Shown one piece after another: positions 40,201-49,378 of a DNA stretch of 64,000 nucleotides (position 1 is its first letter; each line of letters opens with the position of its first letter). The position numbers were made by a program, and so were the translations under genes. The stretch spans positions 32,063,378-32,127,377 of the forward strand of contig OX359248.1 of the NCBI GenBank assembly GCA_947179485.1. Reading direction: 5' to 3'. Under the pieces are notes generated by a model that ran no database searches, was not told where the DNA came from, and was given only the letters and a program-made list of their open reading frames with translations. This DNA comes from Allacma fusca (lineage: Eukaryota > Arthropoda > Collembola > Symphypleona > Sminthuridae).

Positions 40201-43200
40201 TTTTCCCTCCTTTATTTATCTACAGGCCAGACTCGATGTGGTCTATATAGCTTGACTAAATTGAATCTTTGTACTATACTCAAACTCAAATCTTTTCAAT
40301 GTTACTATTTTTAACTCTGTTGTGTCCTCTTACGCACACAGTCCATGTTCCAAGTATCTACGTCCTAAGTGCATATGTTTATTATTTTTTTAAATACATT
40401 TTCCAACTCATAGCATTTCTATACTTCAAAAATAATTTTAAAAAATACACATTCCTGCAGTATCCGTGTCAGTATTTAAAATGCAAACTACGTCAAAAAT
40501 GTAAAGGGCCAATTTCCTTCAATTTTTTTTAATAAGATCGGTATGACATCTACAAAATTGTAAATAATGTAAGTACACAATTTATTTTACAGGTATACAA
40601 CATTTTACCACAACACGTGGCAACTCATTTCCTTGGCTCAAGACGACGAAAACATGAGGAATTGTACAGCCAGAGTTACTCGGAAGTTGGAATTTTATTT
40701 GCTTCCATGCCCAACTTCTCAGGTTAGAAATAAATTTACTTCCAATCAGTATGCATAAGTACGTGTGTACAAGTGTATGTACATAGGCTAACAACACGGA
40801 AATAATTTTCTAAATCAATTTTACCATGTCTATACACGCGCCCTACATACTCTGAACTTCAACCGGTAAATCGGAAATGAAAATCAGATTATGTCGGACA
40901 AGATTGTAGATAGCGAAATGGCTACAGCTAATCAAACTTGGTAACCCAAGTACCCCGTGCCTCGAGACAAGAACACACACACACACACACTCACACTCAC
41001 ACACACACACACACACACAAACTCACGTACGCCTAAATATACATAAATGCAATTACACGTAACTATGGATATCTCCTACTTTATAATTATATACAATTAC
41101 ATATCTATCACCCTACATTTTTTTCCCCGATAGGATTTTCTCAGCTCTGCGCACACACACATAAGATACATAAATAATATTTATGCAAATGTGAAATATT
41201 TTTCATGTGCTGATGCATAATTAAGAGAAATCTTGACAGAATAATGGGCGTTACAGCCCTGAAGTAAGACTTACATTAGGTCCATACATGTATGTAGTCA
41301 TTTGATGTAAACATGCATGTTTTTATAATTTATTAGATTTCTACTCGGAAGAAACAGTGAACAATCAAGGCCTTGAATGTTTACGATTCCTCAACGAAGT
41401 TATTTCGGATTTTGATGCGGTAAGTAAATCAATATTTACCCTCCCCGACGCTCACTAGCTATTTTATAGTGTATGAGACGCGGAGACTTGTCTGGAGCTA
41501 TGTATGTATGTATACCATAGAGATTTCTCGGTGAGTAGTTCTGTAGTATTGTGCCGCCAACTAATCCCCCTTCTACGGATATTTACACTCCAATATCCCA
41601 AAGAGTCAAGTCAATGTAAATTATATTCAAAATTTGACTCAATTTTCTTTAACATAGATGACTACACACAGTGTGTACTACACAGAGCGAGAAATATTAC
41701 AAATGAATAATTACGTACGTTTGAGTTCGATTCGAACATAACTTTTCAACATGGAATGAATAATGAAGGAAATTTGTTTTATTTCTTCCCATAAAGTTAC
41801 TGGAATTGCCCAGATTTGCTGACAACATCATTAAAATTAAAACCATTAGTTCGACTTACATGGCTGCTAGTGGATTGAGTCCTTTGAAACAAGCAAAGGT
41901 AAACATTGGATTCAAAAAAACAAAGCTTTCCTCCAAGCATCCTCAGTCTCTCCTACTTTAAACGTTCCGGACCCATGGGTCATGGGTTTCTTGAGAATTT
42001 TGTAAAAGAGTCTGCTTTCACGCACACCCCCCTCCAGTACACATTTAGATATAGAGATCTACCTCCAATAAGAACAATGCTCCCGTACGCTGTACTGAAC
42101 AGGTAAATATAGAGTTAAGGGACTGGAGTAGGGACGAGAGTTGGAAGAACTTTACAAAGTAATAAGTTCAGTAGTAGTAAAAGCATTCAACCTGGAGAGT
42201 TTCAAAATGTATAAATAATTACAACATATATGTATGTTTTGTGGTGTGAAGACCTTGTGTCCATCAGGGCTCACGCACCCTATCAGAGAACATGCAAGGG
42301 AACACTGTAGTTGATACAGTTTCAAAACTACTAGTTGTACATGGACACGTAAGTGGAGAAAGCAGACTTATGAGGGGGGAAAGTTTCCAAAGGAAAAATG
42401 AGAAGATGCTTGAAGGAAGTTTTGTTTGCACTAAGGGATATTTGTAATGCAAATAATTAATTAACATAAAACATGGAATTTAATTGACAAACAGCCGGAG
42501 GATCCCTTGAAAATCCGTTGGAATCATCTATCCCTACTCGTCGAGTTTGCATTTGAGTTGAAGAGAGCACTGACTAGTATCAACGAACAAAGTTTCAATC
42601 ACTTTGTTCTCAAGATGGGTAAGAAAGAAAATATTGATTTTCTTTGTAAGTACATGTAGAAGTGTATACATGTATATATGTATATAAATATATAGATATG
42701 CGTTTGTGTATTTATAACTGCCCAATCTGGGCCTCCCATTTTAGTACCTTAATATTCCGTACCCATCTCGGGATCTTTCCCTTCCCTTGCCCCTCATGAA
42801 GATTTCAACCAAAACCAGAGGAAAATCTTCAACTTGAACTCCAATGATACATTTTTCTTTTTACATACACTCCTCCTCTGACCTTACCTTACTCCAAATA
42901 CATTGATTATTTTAGGTATTTATGGTGCTAGAAAGAGCGAGAAGGCCGATAAATTTTTTCTGCCCGACAACCGCACGGCCATTATAATTTCCTTTCCTCT
43001 CCCCTATACGTGCGTACATATCCTTCCAGTACACACACTACATATAGATCTATCTCTATAGATCCCCAATTTGTAGTAGTAGCTAAACGAAATCGAACCA
43101 AAATCCTACAGACGTGAATGCTCTCGCAAACTTTCCCCACCAAAAATCCAATTGTGTGAACATTCCCCTAACACATAGCTAGTAGTCCTCATTTTTGTAC

Positions 43201-44155
43201 ACAGTCTGTAGTACAGTAGAGGTTTTTGCAAATATGTACATATGATCATGACCATTCTGCACATGTACTAGGAATAGGAAAATGAAAACAGAGAAGGTTT
43301 TGTATCTCCATGTATACAAAAACTTGTTCTGCCATGTCTCAACACAGGGCATGATATGTAGTAGTGATGTGTACATGTGTGGTAACCCTATTATTTCAAG
43401 ATGGAGTAGCCGTAGTAGTGCCAACTTGATGCATTTTGGGGGATAATACTGGAAAATCTTGTGATCGTTCCTTACAGGAATCAACCATGGGCCAATCACA
43501 GCGGGCGTGATTGGAGCTAGGAAACCACACTACGACATTTGGGGCAATTCCGTCAATGTCGCGTCGAGGATGGAAAGTACTGGGAAGGCTGGTTGCATTC
43601 AGGTATCATTTCCTTTTGGATTCGAACGTTACATACATACATATCTATAATAACATTGGTGAGATGAATCAAGTGAAGGAAGTACGCACCCATATGTGCA
43701 TTCCACATTTATCCTGTGAGTTGGCTCAGGGCGGAAAAATTTCTTTTTGTTGGAAGGGTGTAAGGCACAGAGCGAGCGGGTTTCTTTTTTTTTGTCAGGA
43801 GCTCAAAACTGACAACTTTATTGTTGATCGGTGTGGTTGGATGTAGAGGGAAGATTGGAGATTCGTAAAGACTTTTATATTGAAAGGGATAAGAAAGAAC
43901 GGGTGATAAAATAAATAACTTTGATTGTAGGTGACAGATGAGACCTACAAAATCCTCCTCCTGTACGGCTACCTATTTGAGCAACGTGGTCTGGTCAATG
44001 TGAAAGGCAAAGGACAATTAATGACTTATTATCTGGTGGGACGGGGTCCGGAACTCACTGATGAACAAGTGCAAAAACTTTTGGATGAGCAAGCAGCTCT
44101 TGAGGAGTCACAACAGAATTGCCAGCCTCTCGGCTCTACTTTGGAATCTCATTAA
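14562..44155 (+). CDS. Ac3: membrane adenylyl cyclase, type 3-like, 21 exons
   Basis: Makes cAMP from ATP at the plasma membrane (or cilium in vertebrate type 3). Exons join in frame to 3924 nt, 1307 residues (human ADCY3 is about 1144). Order: cytosolic N-terminus; TM1 (about 58-81); a loop of about 220 residues; TM2-TM6 (306-436); C1 domain with metal-binding Asp510 (in YADIVGF) and Asp554 (in ILGDCYYC); C1b linker (685-754); TM7-TM12 (795-1010) with an N-glycosylation sequon at Asn892; C2 domain with Lys1131 (KIKTI), Asp1211 (DIWG), Asn1218 and Arg1222 (VNVASRM), and VKGKG near 1257-1261. Both half-sites look catalytically competent. Segments flanking TM6 and around [19 protein letters not shown] match type 3 better than other types I remember. 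The start is chosen because TGA lies in frame at 14532-14534; 5' noncoding exons are not located. Confidence 0.95.
17222..17555. mobile_element. 334-bp foldback element with 32-nt periodic arms
   Basis: Lies in Ac3 intron 1. The ends are a perfect 22-bp inverted repeat (17222-17243 and 17534-17555, starting CGTCGCTGAAGAGG). A unit starting RCAAAATGG and continuing to (A)CATGCA occurs at 17235, 17267, 17298, 17330 and 17362. Its inverse, (Y)CATTTTGC or close, occurs at 17406, 17438, 17470, 17502 and 17534. The period is 31-32 nt throughout, and the two arms mirror each other about 17388. A direct TTAT flanks both sides (17218-17221 and 17556-17559), as a target-site duplication would. No ORF, so it is non-autonomous (MITE-like) or an expanded foldback. 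The transcribed intron could fold into a long imperfect hairpin. A minimal relative is at 59359-59435. Confidence 0.8.
19081..19979 (+). CDS. Ac3: Ac3 exon 2: long loop and TM2-TM5
   Basis: Residues 116-415; acceptor aaaacag, donor gtcagt. The first part is low complexity: His-rich (about 118-155), Ser/Asn/Gly-rich, then Asn plus an 18-Ser run (about 237-260) and an RSRKRRR cluster (266-272). TM2-TM5 follow. It joins exon 1 at phase 1 and exon 3 at phase 0. Confidence 0.9.
19459..19514 (+). repeat. AGC/AGT trinucleotide run coding poly-Ser
   Basis: Mixed AGC and AGT codons give a run of 18 serines, preceded by AAT codons giving asparagine. The mixed codons suggest an older, partly decayed microsatellite inside the coding exon. 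Confidence 0.9.
21261..21410 (+). CDS. Ac3: Ac3 exon 3: TM6 and coiled linker
   Basis: Residues 416-465, phase 0 at both ends; acceptor aaaacag, donor gttagc. TM6 is followed by [13 protein letters not shown] and the helical segment that leads into C1. Confidence 0.95.
21754..21872 (+). CDS. Ac3: Ac3 exon 4: start of C1
   Basis: Residues 466-504 plus two bases; acceptor ctacag, donor gtaaga. Contains [11 protein letters not shown] and ends YMSRHENV, just before the first catalytic strand. Confidence 0.95.
22504..22615 (+). CDS. Ac3: Ac3 exon 5: C1 metal site
   Basis: Residues 505-542; acceptor tttcag, donor gtaagt. ILYADIVGF carries metal-binding Asp510, followed by LNELFARFD. Confidence 0.97.
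23310..23437 (+). CDS. Ac3: Ac3 exon 6: C1 second Asp
   Basis: Residues 543-584 plus two bases; acceptor ctacag, donor gtaagt. [11 protein letters not shown] carries Asp554, the second metal ligand. Confidence 0.97.
25524..25682 (+). CDS. Ac3: Ac3 exon 7: C1 core
   Basis: Residues 585-637 plus two bases; acceptor catag, donor gtgaga. [14 protein letters not shown] and [18 protein letters not shown] are the conserved cyclase core. Confidence 0.97.
26120..26155. repeat. (CA)n microsatellite
   Basis: About 18 CA units in Ac3 intron 7. Confidence 0.95.
27075..27213 (+). CDS. Ac3: Ac3 exon 8: end of C1a
   Basis: Residues 638-684; acceptor ttacag, donor gtatgt. RVHISEKTL...FEVEPG and KTYFIV close the C1a domain. 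Confidence 0.97.
27625..27661. repeat. (CA)n/(CACT)n compound microsatellite
   Basis: CA units followed by CACT tetramers, in Ac3 intron 8. Confidence 0.9.
28944..29054 (+). CDS. Ac3: Ac3 exon 9: C1b linker
   Basis: Residues 685-721; acceptor ttaag, donor gtaagt. Polar, poorly conserved linker. A pyrimidine-rich 76-nt candidate intron follows it (see findings). Confidence 0.88.
30384..30481 (+). CDS. Ac3: Ac3 exon 10: C1b linker
   Basis: Residues 722-753 plus two bases; acceptor ttacag, donor gtgagc. Charged linker ending [10 protein letters not shown]. The frame is confirmed by both neighbours. Confidence 0.88.
31412..31676 (+). CDS. Ac3: Ac3 exon 11: TM7 and TM8
   Basis: Residues 754-842; acceptor atgtag, donor gtaata. 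[11 protein letters not shown] precedes a long hydrophobic stretch (about 795-831) that fits two helices. Confidence 0.95.
32272..32385 (+). CDS. Ac3: Ac3 exon 12: TM9
   Basis: Residues 843-880, phase 0 at both ends; acceptor ttgcag, donor gtacgt. [15 protein letters not shown] is the TM9 start. Confidence 0.93.
32673..32720. repeat. imperfect (CA)n tract
   Basis: CACACAAACACACA-type repeat in Ac3 intron 12. Confidence 0.9.
33855..33902. repeat. (GA)n microsatellite
   Basis: About 23 uninterrupted GA units in Ac3 intron 12. A CT tract lies about 200 bases upstream (33637-33660), making an inverted pair. Confidence 0.95.
34259..34286. repeat. (CA)n microsatellite
   Basis: About 14 CA units in Ac3 intron 12. 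Confidence 0.95.
35220..35542 (+). CDS. Ac3: Ac3 exon 13: extracellular loop, TM10, TM11
   Basis: Residues 881-987 plus two bases; acceptor gtgcag, donor gtaagt. NNT at 892-894 is a glycosylation sequon in the TM9-TM10 loop, where membrane cyclases are commonly glycosylated. Two helices follow. Confidence 0.95.
36118..36193 (+). CDS. Ac3: Ac3 exon 14: TM12
   Basis: Residues 988-1013; acceptor ttgcag, donor gtaagt. The last membrane helix, ending LNRR. Confidence 0.95.
37190..37285 (+). CDS. Ac3: Ac3 exon 15: helix leading into C2
   Basis: Residues 1014-1045, phase 0 at both ends; acceptor tttcag, donor gtaagt. A charged, coiled-coil-like helix ending RQKNEAL, as before C2 in type 3. Confidence 0.95.
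38100..38131. repeat. (GA)n microsatellite
   Basis: GA units with a GGGA interruption, in Ac3 intron 15. Confidence 0.9.
40593..40722 (+). CDS. Ac3: Ac3 exon 16: start of C2
   Basis: Residues 1046-1088 plus one base; acceptor ttacag, donor gttaga. [13 protein letters not shown] and [11 protein letters not shown] open the C2 domain. Confidence 0.97.
40972..41019. repeat. (CA)n microsatellite with CACT interruptions
   Basis: CA units broken by CTCACACTCA, in Ac3 intron 16, 250 bases after exon 16. Confidence 0.95.
41337..41419 (+). CDS. Ac3: Ac3 exon 17: C2
   Basis: Residues 1089-1116; acceptor attag, donor gtaagt. Contains [19 protein letters not shown]. Confidence 0.97.
41797..41898 (+). 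CDS. Ac3: Ac3 exon 18: C2 ATP-site lysine
   Basis: Residues 1117-1150, phase 0 at both ends; acceptor taaag, donor gtaaac. KIKTI carries Lys1131. The usual Gly two residues after this motif's Thr-Ile start is Ser1134 here ([10 protein letters not shown]). Confidence 0.97.
42495..42618 (+). CDS. Ac3: Ac3 exon 19: C2
   Basis: Residues 1151-1191 plus one base; acceptor aacag, donor gtaaga. [12 protein letters not shown] and [14 protein letters not shown]. Confidence 0.97.
43478..43602 (+). CDS. Ac3: Ac3 exon 20: C2 catalytic residues
   Basis: Residues 1192-1233; acceptor ttacag, donor gtatca. [15 protein letters not shown] has Asp1211 (adenine recognition); VNVASRM has Asn1218 and Arg1222 (catalysis). 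Confidence 0.97.
43931..44155 (+). CDS. Ac3: Ac3 exon 21: C2 end and stop
   Basis: Residues 1234-1307 and TAA; acceptor tgtag. [13 protein letters not shown] closes C2, followed by a short polar tail of about 40 residues. Confidence 0.97.
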   Translation: MTDETYKILLLYGYLFEQRGLVNVKGKGQLMTYYLVGRGPELTDEQVQKLLDEQAALEESQQNCQPLGSTLESH

Positions 44156-44292
44156 AAACACACATACAGTGACTTTCAGGATTTTCGAGAAAATTGAACA
44201 TGAGGGAGAAAGATGCAAATAATTACACGCAATTCCCATATACTTGTAGTCTTCACACAACCAAGTACATACAGACGGAAGGACTACGGAAG

Positions 44293-44298
44293 AATAAA
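44293..44298 (+). terminator. candidate Ac3 poly(A) signal
   Basis: AATAAA 138 bases after the Ac3 stop codon. The position is right for a 3' end; use is not proven. Confidence 0.5.
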
Positions 44299-45723
44299 CT
44301 GGAAATAGATTAAGGCTCTCTGCAAGCCTTTTAATATGATAATATAATATACAAGGCTTGAAAACTTTTGCATCCCTCAGCAAGTTTTAATTTACCGATG
44401 AATATGTTTGTACTTACTTAAGTCAATATAGAACACTTACACACTACACACACATAACATATGTATGTACATGTGTACATAAGGATAATACCCACTACTA
44501 ACCAATATATGTATCTACTAAACGTTGTAAGATACCCATAATAGAATTTTCCTATCGTATTCTCTATACCTATGCAAACGACAAGTTGTACATGTTTAAA
44601 TCTGAAACTAAACACTGAGAAAAGCTACCCCCATTAACTCTGACTTGAACACTTGAGTAAGTAATTATATAGATATATATATTGGATAGGAATTTGTATG
44701 TGTGTACCAACACCTCAGATCATCCGTTTAGTTGTAAGTATATAGCCTTTTCTAATTCACAACATGACTTCCGCCTACATATTTACATATAATAGAATAC
44801 TTTCCCCCTGTCTACAAGTGACTCAGCGTAATTGCAAAATATTCTAATATACCTAATGTAACAATATGACTGCGCGACCTTTCCAGCCCACAAGTATTCA
44901 AAGCCCCAGATGATCACACATTTTTGCACAAAACGATTCAAGCACTGAAACTTTTCGATTTTTCGCCAAAACTTTAAGGAATATTAAAGAATTTCCAACG
45001 CCCTGCTACATTTTTAAGCTATCCAGAAGTCCTGATGAAACTTAGCTGTTACTCCAGTACATGGGTTAGGCCCATTTTCTACAGTTGGACTAAATATATG
45101 CATATAATATCATATGTGTAGAAACATTAATATTGGATTTAAGCTTACTTTAGGCACCTTGTGATGACACTGTTACAGTGAGGTTTTTTCCAACCATAGC
45201 CTACTGCAGAAGATTTAATCTAAAGTTCTCAAGTTTGACCTTTAAATAATTTAAACTTTCGTAGAGAGGACTGATACTTGCCAGACCGTCAATTTCGATG
45301 TTAAACCTGTAAATTTCTCACGCTTTCCTCCATTGACAAAAAAGTGTGTACCTCTGAAATTGTGGGCATTTCATGGATCTGTGAGATACAGTTTCTGCAT
45401 TTATTTAAAATAGAGTACCCACGATTTTGAAGTCCAACTTTTTAAAATACATTGCTAAATTATGGCAAACCTAAAAATAATATTGCTACGGTCCAACACA
45501 AATCCGATCCCTGGCAGATTCCCGAGAAATATTACCCGCTCTTTTGTATTTCTTTGAGGTCATAAACGTGCCATATGTCACATACTATGCTTGAAGTATG
45601 TAAAAGTAATAAGTTACACGTCAAAAAGGTGTACCAATGGTAAAATCAGTATTGACATCACGCACATTTTGTGCAATATACCTACCCAACAAGGTATATT
45701 TCCTCGGAAATAAACATATGTAG
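44299..45723. other. no gene recognised
   Basis: AT-rich stretch between the Ac3 3' end and the next candidate gene. I see only short open frames and TGTATGTA-type runs. Confidence 0.5.
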
Positions 45724-46261
45724 CTTATCACCTATCATAGAAAATACCTCACATACATAAGTAGTGAAACAGCAAATTTTGTCTCGGGCGGAAACTATGA
45801 CAATGAAAAATGGCAAGATAAATTATTGAAGATATATTCCGTGAAAGATTGGATGTTAGAAAGATGTTTATGCATGGGTGGGCACGCCAAGCGTGACTAT
45901 GGAATTTGTCGATCTACAAAGAGAATAAGTGTTAAACTTAACCTGTTGTTTCCTTTGCTTTGTAAATGTATCTACTCGGGTAAAAGAGTGGGGTGAGGTG
46001 GAGCTACGAGGGGGGAAAATAGGAAATTATTTTCAAAGAGAAGTTTTATATTTATTCCGTTGACGTACTGGCCCAGAGAGTTTTTAATAATTTGATAACG
46101 CGTAAGCGTTCCTGTTCTAGTGAACCTGGGAAAAATGAAGGTAATAATTTACCTATAGAACATTTTCTGTATGCAATGCATGTATGTACATATGTGTGTC
46201 TGAATAAATCTACGAAGATATAATTCGAATATGAATTTATAATACAAGGATTGGGTTACCA

Positions 46262-46960
46262 ATGGATATACTAAGGAAACGTGAGGATATTTTAAAAAAT
46301 GGTGAAAGTTTCACCGTGAAACACGAAGACGACGATATAAAAGTAATGCAATGAATTCCAGTTCTCAAGTTTTAAACTCCCCAAGGCTTCCCTAGTTATA
46401 AGTACTTACTTAACTAGAAATAATACGATATTGTTGAGATATACTGTAAATACAGTACATTATAAATCTTTTACCACATGTAGCTGTAAAAGTATGATTT
46501 CTCCAATATAGTGTGTAGGTAAAGGTAAGCTTACCCACATATTAGGCTGATAGAATATTAAAATTACTTTAGGGCGATATCTTACAGATAAATCAAGTTG
46601 CAGATGAAAGAGCAATGAAACGAATGCTTCTTAAAGTATGGATTTGCTACAGTTTGAAACGTACCTTGGTAACTTGGATACGATTTTTTCGTGCAGTTAC
46701 ATAAATTATAGTCAATAGTGACTAATTAATGTCATTAATCTTCATTAATGTATCTACGTAATATACCGTAAAAATACAAGACATGAGTGGATTACAAATT
46801 TAAGCTTCGTAAATATTAAGTTAAACTACAATATGTTATTAAACAGGTCAAAAGAAAGTTCGGTTTCCTAGGGGAGAAGAAGATGCGAAATCAAGACCCG
46901 ACAAACACAACTGTGAAACGATTGATAAAAGCATTTAGCTTTACAATAAATACAAATTAA
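46262..46960 (+). CDS. small candidate gene, three exons, 85 residues, unknown
   Basis: Exons 46262-46342 (27 codons), 46573-46635 (21) and 46847-46960 (37 plus TAA), all phase 0, with donors gtaatg and gtatgg and acceptors actttag and aaacag. The product is short, charged and Lys-rich, with no signal peptide, membrane helix or domain that I recognise. It includes VKHEDDDIK, NQVADERAMKRMLLK and FGFLGEKKM. The start ATG has the context ACCAATGG. A phase-compatible upstream exon (45864-45892, ATG to a weak gtgact donor, joining an acceptor before 46249) would extend the N-terminus by about 14 residues. The frame stays open across three exons with acceptable splice sites, and the gene ends tail-to-tail with MED30. 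Function is unknown; a chance alignment of short open frames cannot be excluded. Confidence 0.5.
46945..46950 (+). terminator. candidate poly(A) signal of the small gene
   Basis: AATAAA just before the stop codon of the small candidate gene, which would give a very short 3' UTR. Confidence 0.3.
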
Positions 46961-47036
46961 GTTTAATATGTAAATATCCAAGCATTAGCTGCTACCAATG
47001 TAGATACAATCTAAATTACATACTGTAATGACAAAT

Positions 47037-47042
47037 TTTATT
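47037..47042 (-). terminator. candidate MED30 poly(A) signal
   Basis: AATAAA on the minus strand, about 224 bases after the MED30 stop. Confidence 0.5.
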
Positions 47043-47265
47043 GTTGACAGCTTGTATATTCCTTACAATATTGAAATATTGACAAAAGTATAAAAAATAT
47101 ATACAACTTTCAACGTGTGTAATACAAAGCCTGACAGCAATCATCAACGGTACAGATCCTCAATAATAATTCTTAAAGAGTAACAGTGTAGTCATGTCCA
47201 CATGATTGCCCCAGTTGTCGGCTTGTAGTTAGAGTGAGAGTCTTATTTCCTCCCTTCCTTGTTTC

Positions 47266-47364
47266 CTACTCTTTTCTCATGGCAAGCATAGTGTTGATGT
47301 CCCAAATGATATGGCGTAAATGATCCACTGTTTCTTTTAAGTGTCGATTCCTCAATACAAGTTG
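47266..47364 (-). CDS. MED30: MED30 exon 6 and stop
   Basis: Residues 267-298 and TAG; acceptor aacag. LRHIIWDINTMLAMRKE is the conserved C-terminus. Confidence 0.97.
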   Translation of the reverse strand, partial: QLVLRNRHLKETVDHLRHIIWDINTMLAMRKE

Positions 47365-49378
47365 CTGTTAAACAAATGCATAAAATTTCTTCAATTAATT
47401 ACAGAACAACTTAAGTTATATAAATCTCAAAAATATGAATCATAATGCTGAAGCAACGAGGAGGCAGTGGTGGAGCTTTCCTAGTGAAACACTTTCACTA
47501 CCCTTCATGAAGGTTTTCCTCATTACAATAAAAGGGTTTATGAAAAGGAATCATGGTTTACTAAGTAAGCTGGCTGCACTGTCTTCTAATACTCAGTAAT
47601 ATAAGACATGGTGATTAAATAGGATTTAGAAATTGTAACATAATTTTAAATACTAATTACATATTATTTTATTCCTAGTAAGCTTTGAAATGTGGCCGGA
47701 TGATAGATTGATAGATATTTACTGACTTAGAATGAATGTGAAAGATATAAATAACCTTTTTATATCAAACAATTGAAAAGATCTGTGCAAAACATAAAAT
47801 TAAACTTTCAAATCAATTATTATTGTAGGAAATTAAACTACTTCTTTCTGTTAATTACCACAAGTTTTAGATATAAATATGTTATTATAATAACTTAATT
47901 CATTGAAGGTATTTAAAACATACAAAAATAATATTCCTTTTTAAGTCCTCCAAGGGAAAAGTTTGTCATTTTGGTTGAACAAGAAGCTATATTTCAACTC
48001 AGTATACATATAAAAACATTATGATACGTAATAATCATACAAAATGGCTAAAATTTTCAATGTTGTAATAAAACTGTGATGTTTCCTCTAATCTTAGACA
48101 TAAAAAGCACGTGAAGAGGATCACTAGGATTACCATATTTACGCCAAAACACGTTTTGCATTTTATATTCATGAATATTAAAATTCATCTAAAGTATAAC
48201 TCTTACCTCAATCATATCTCGGTATTCTTCTAGGGCAACGCGATAAGCTTCAGTATTTTTCTTTTCATCCAGAACGGTAATTTCATTTCCATCCTTGAAT
48301 GGCAATGAGTCCTACAAAAAATACCAGTAGCTACGTCAAAGTTCGTGTCATTTTAACTTTTACGGTAGCATAACAAAGTTTCAAAATTAAAACAAAACAC
48401 GGCAGAAAGAACAAGTACCTCAAAGTAAGTGTCTTCACTGGCAGGAAAACTTTCTTCGATTTTTTCATAAATCACCCTGAGTCTTTTAAATAATGCACGT
48501 ATAGTTTTTAGTGTTTCTTGGAATTTCGACTTGCGGTCGATTCCAGGATAAGTTTTTCCGTCCGGAGGCTATCAGAAATATATAATTATGTACATAAATT
48601 TGTTGAAACAAGCATTTGCAAACTGTGCCAGATAATTTAAAGCTTAAAACATGAAAGCAGTACATGTCTTGAAGAACAGTACCTGAGCAGTTCTCAGAGT
48701 TTGGAAAACCTCTTGTGTCCGGGATACAATTTCCTGCACTGTCTCCTGGCCGAAACGGCACAAAGATGCAGCATTTAATTCTTTCGAAGACATTTGTTGA
48801 TTGGACTGTTGAGACTGCTGAAGCGGTTGATTGTGTACTGGAGCAGGATTTCCTTGTGTGCTGCCACTCTCTGAAGAAACTTGCGTTGCTGATCGAGGAC
48901 CGGGTGGCACAAGAGGACTATGATGTTGTTGCGATTGTTGTTGTTGAATTTGGGATGGATGATTCATCTGGGTTATGCCGGGTTGGTTGAAACCAGAGCC
49001 CATGCCAGACATTCCAGTCTGGGGTGATGGGGTTGAGAACTGCATTCCCTGTTTGATAGACACCATATGAAAACCTTTCTAACTGATTATAGTATTTATT
49101 TGCAAACAAAATAATAGCCATGTACTTACTCCACTTCCTACGTTTGTAGGCCCGGTCGACATTTGATTCATACTTCCATAGCTAGGATTACCATGTTGCT
49201 GTTGTTGTTGCTGTTGCTGCTGCTGTCCCATTTGTGATGGAGAATTCATAAACCCCACTACATATTCATAAAAAGGTCAAATGTAGGTAAAATCCGAATA
49301 TAAATAATTTACGATTATATTTTGCTTACTTTGGTGCATCATTCCTAGGGGAAGATTGGGATTGTTATAATTAGCCAT
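47266..49378 (-). CDS. MED30: Mediator complex subunit 30, six exons
   Basis: A Mediator subunit linking transcription factors to RNA polymerase II in the nucleus. Exons on the minus strand: 49378-49330, 49257-49130, 49048-48683, 48568-48419, 48311-48207 and 47364-47266; 897 nt, 298 residues, every junction in frame with GT-AG sites. The conserved core begins at about residue 149 with ELNAASLCRFGQETVQEIV, continues through PPDGKTYPG and FKRLRVIYEKIEES, and ends with WDINTMLAMRKE, all characteristic of metazoan MED30. The N-terminal 148 residues are Met/Gln/Pro/Ser-rich, with a nine-Gln run coded by mixed CAG/CAA; the human protein is about 178 residues, so this half is an extension. The ATG opens MANYNNPNLP with a purine at -3. 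The gene is convergent with the small + strand candidate. Confidence 0.95.
48207..48311 (-). CDS. MED30: MED30 exon 5
   Basis: Residues 232-266; acceptor ttgtag, donor gtaaga. Ends ALEEYRDMIE. Confidence 0.95.
48419..48568 (-). CDS. MED30: MED30 exon 4
   Basis: Residues 182-231; acceptor tgatag, donor gtactt. Conserved helix ALFKRLRVIYEKI. Confidence 0.95.
48683..49048 (-). CDS. MED30: MED30 exon 3: Q/P/S-rich region and start of core
   Basis: Residues 60-181, phase 0 at both ends; acceptor aaacag, donor gtactg. Ends with the conserved helix VQEIVSRTQEVFQTLRTAQ. Confidence 0.95.
49130..49257 (-). CDS. MED30: MED30 exon 2: Gln run
   Basis: Residues 17-59 with the nine-Gln run; acceptor atgtag, donor gtaagt. 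Confidence 0.9.
49330..49378 (-). CDS. MED30: MED30 exon 1
   Basis: Start codon and 16 residues plus one base; donor gtaagc. Confidence 0.88.
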
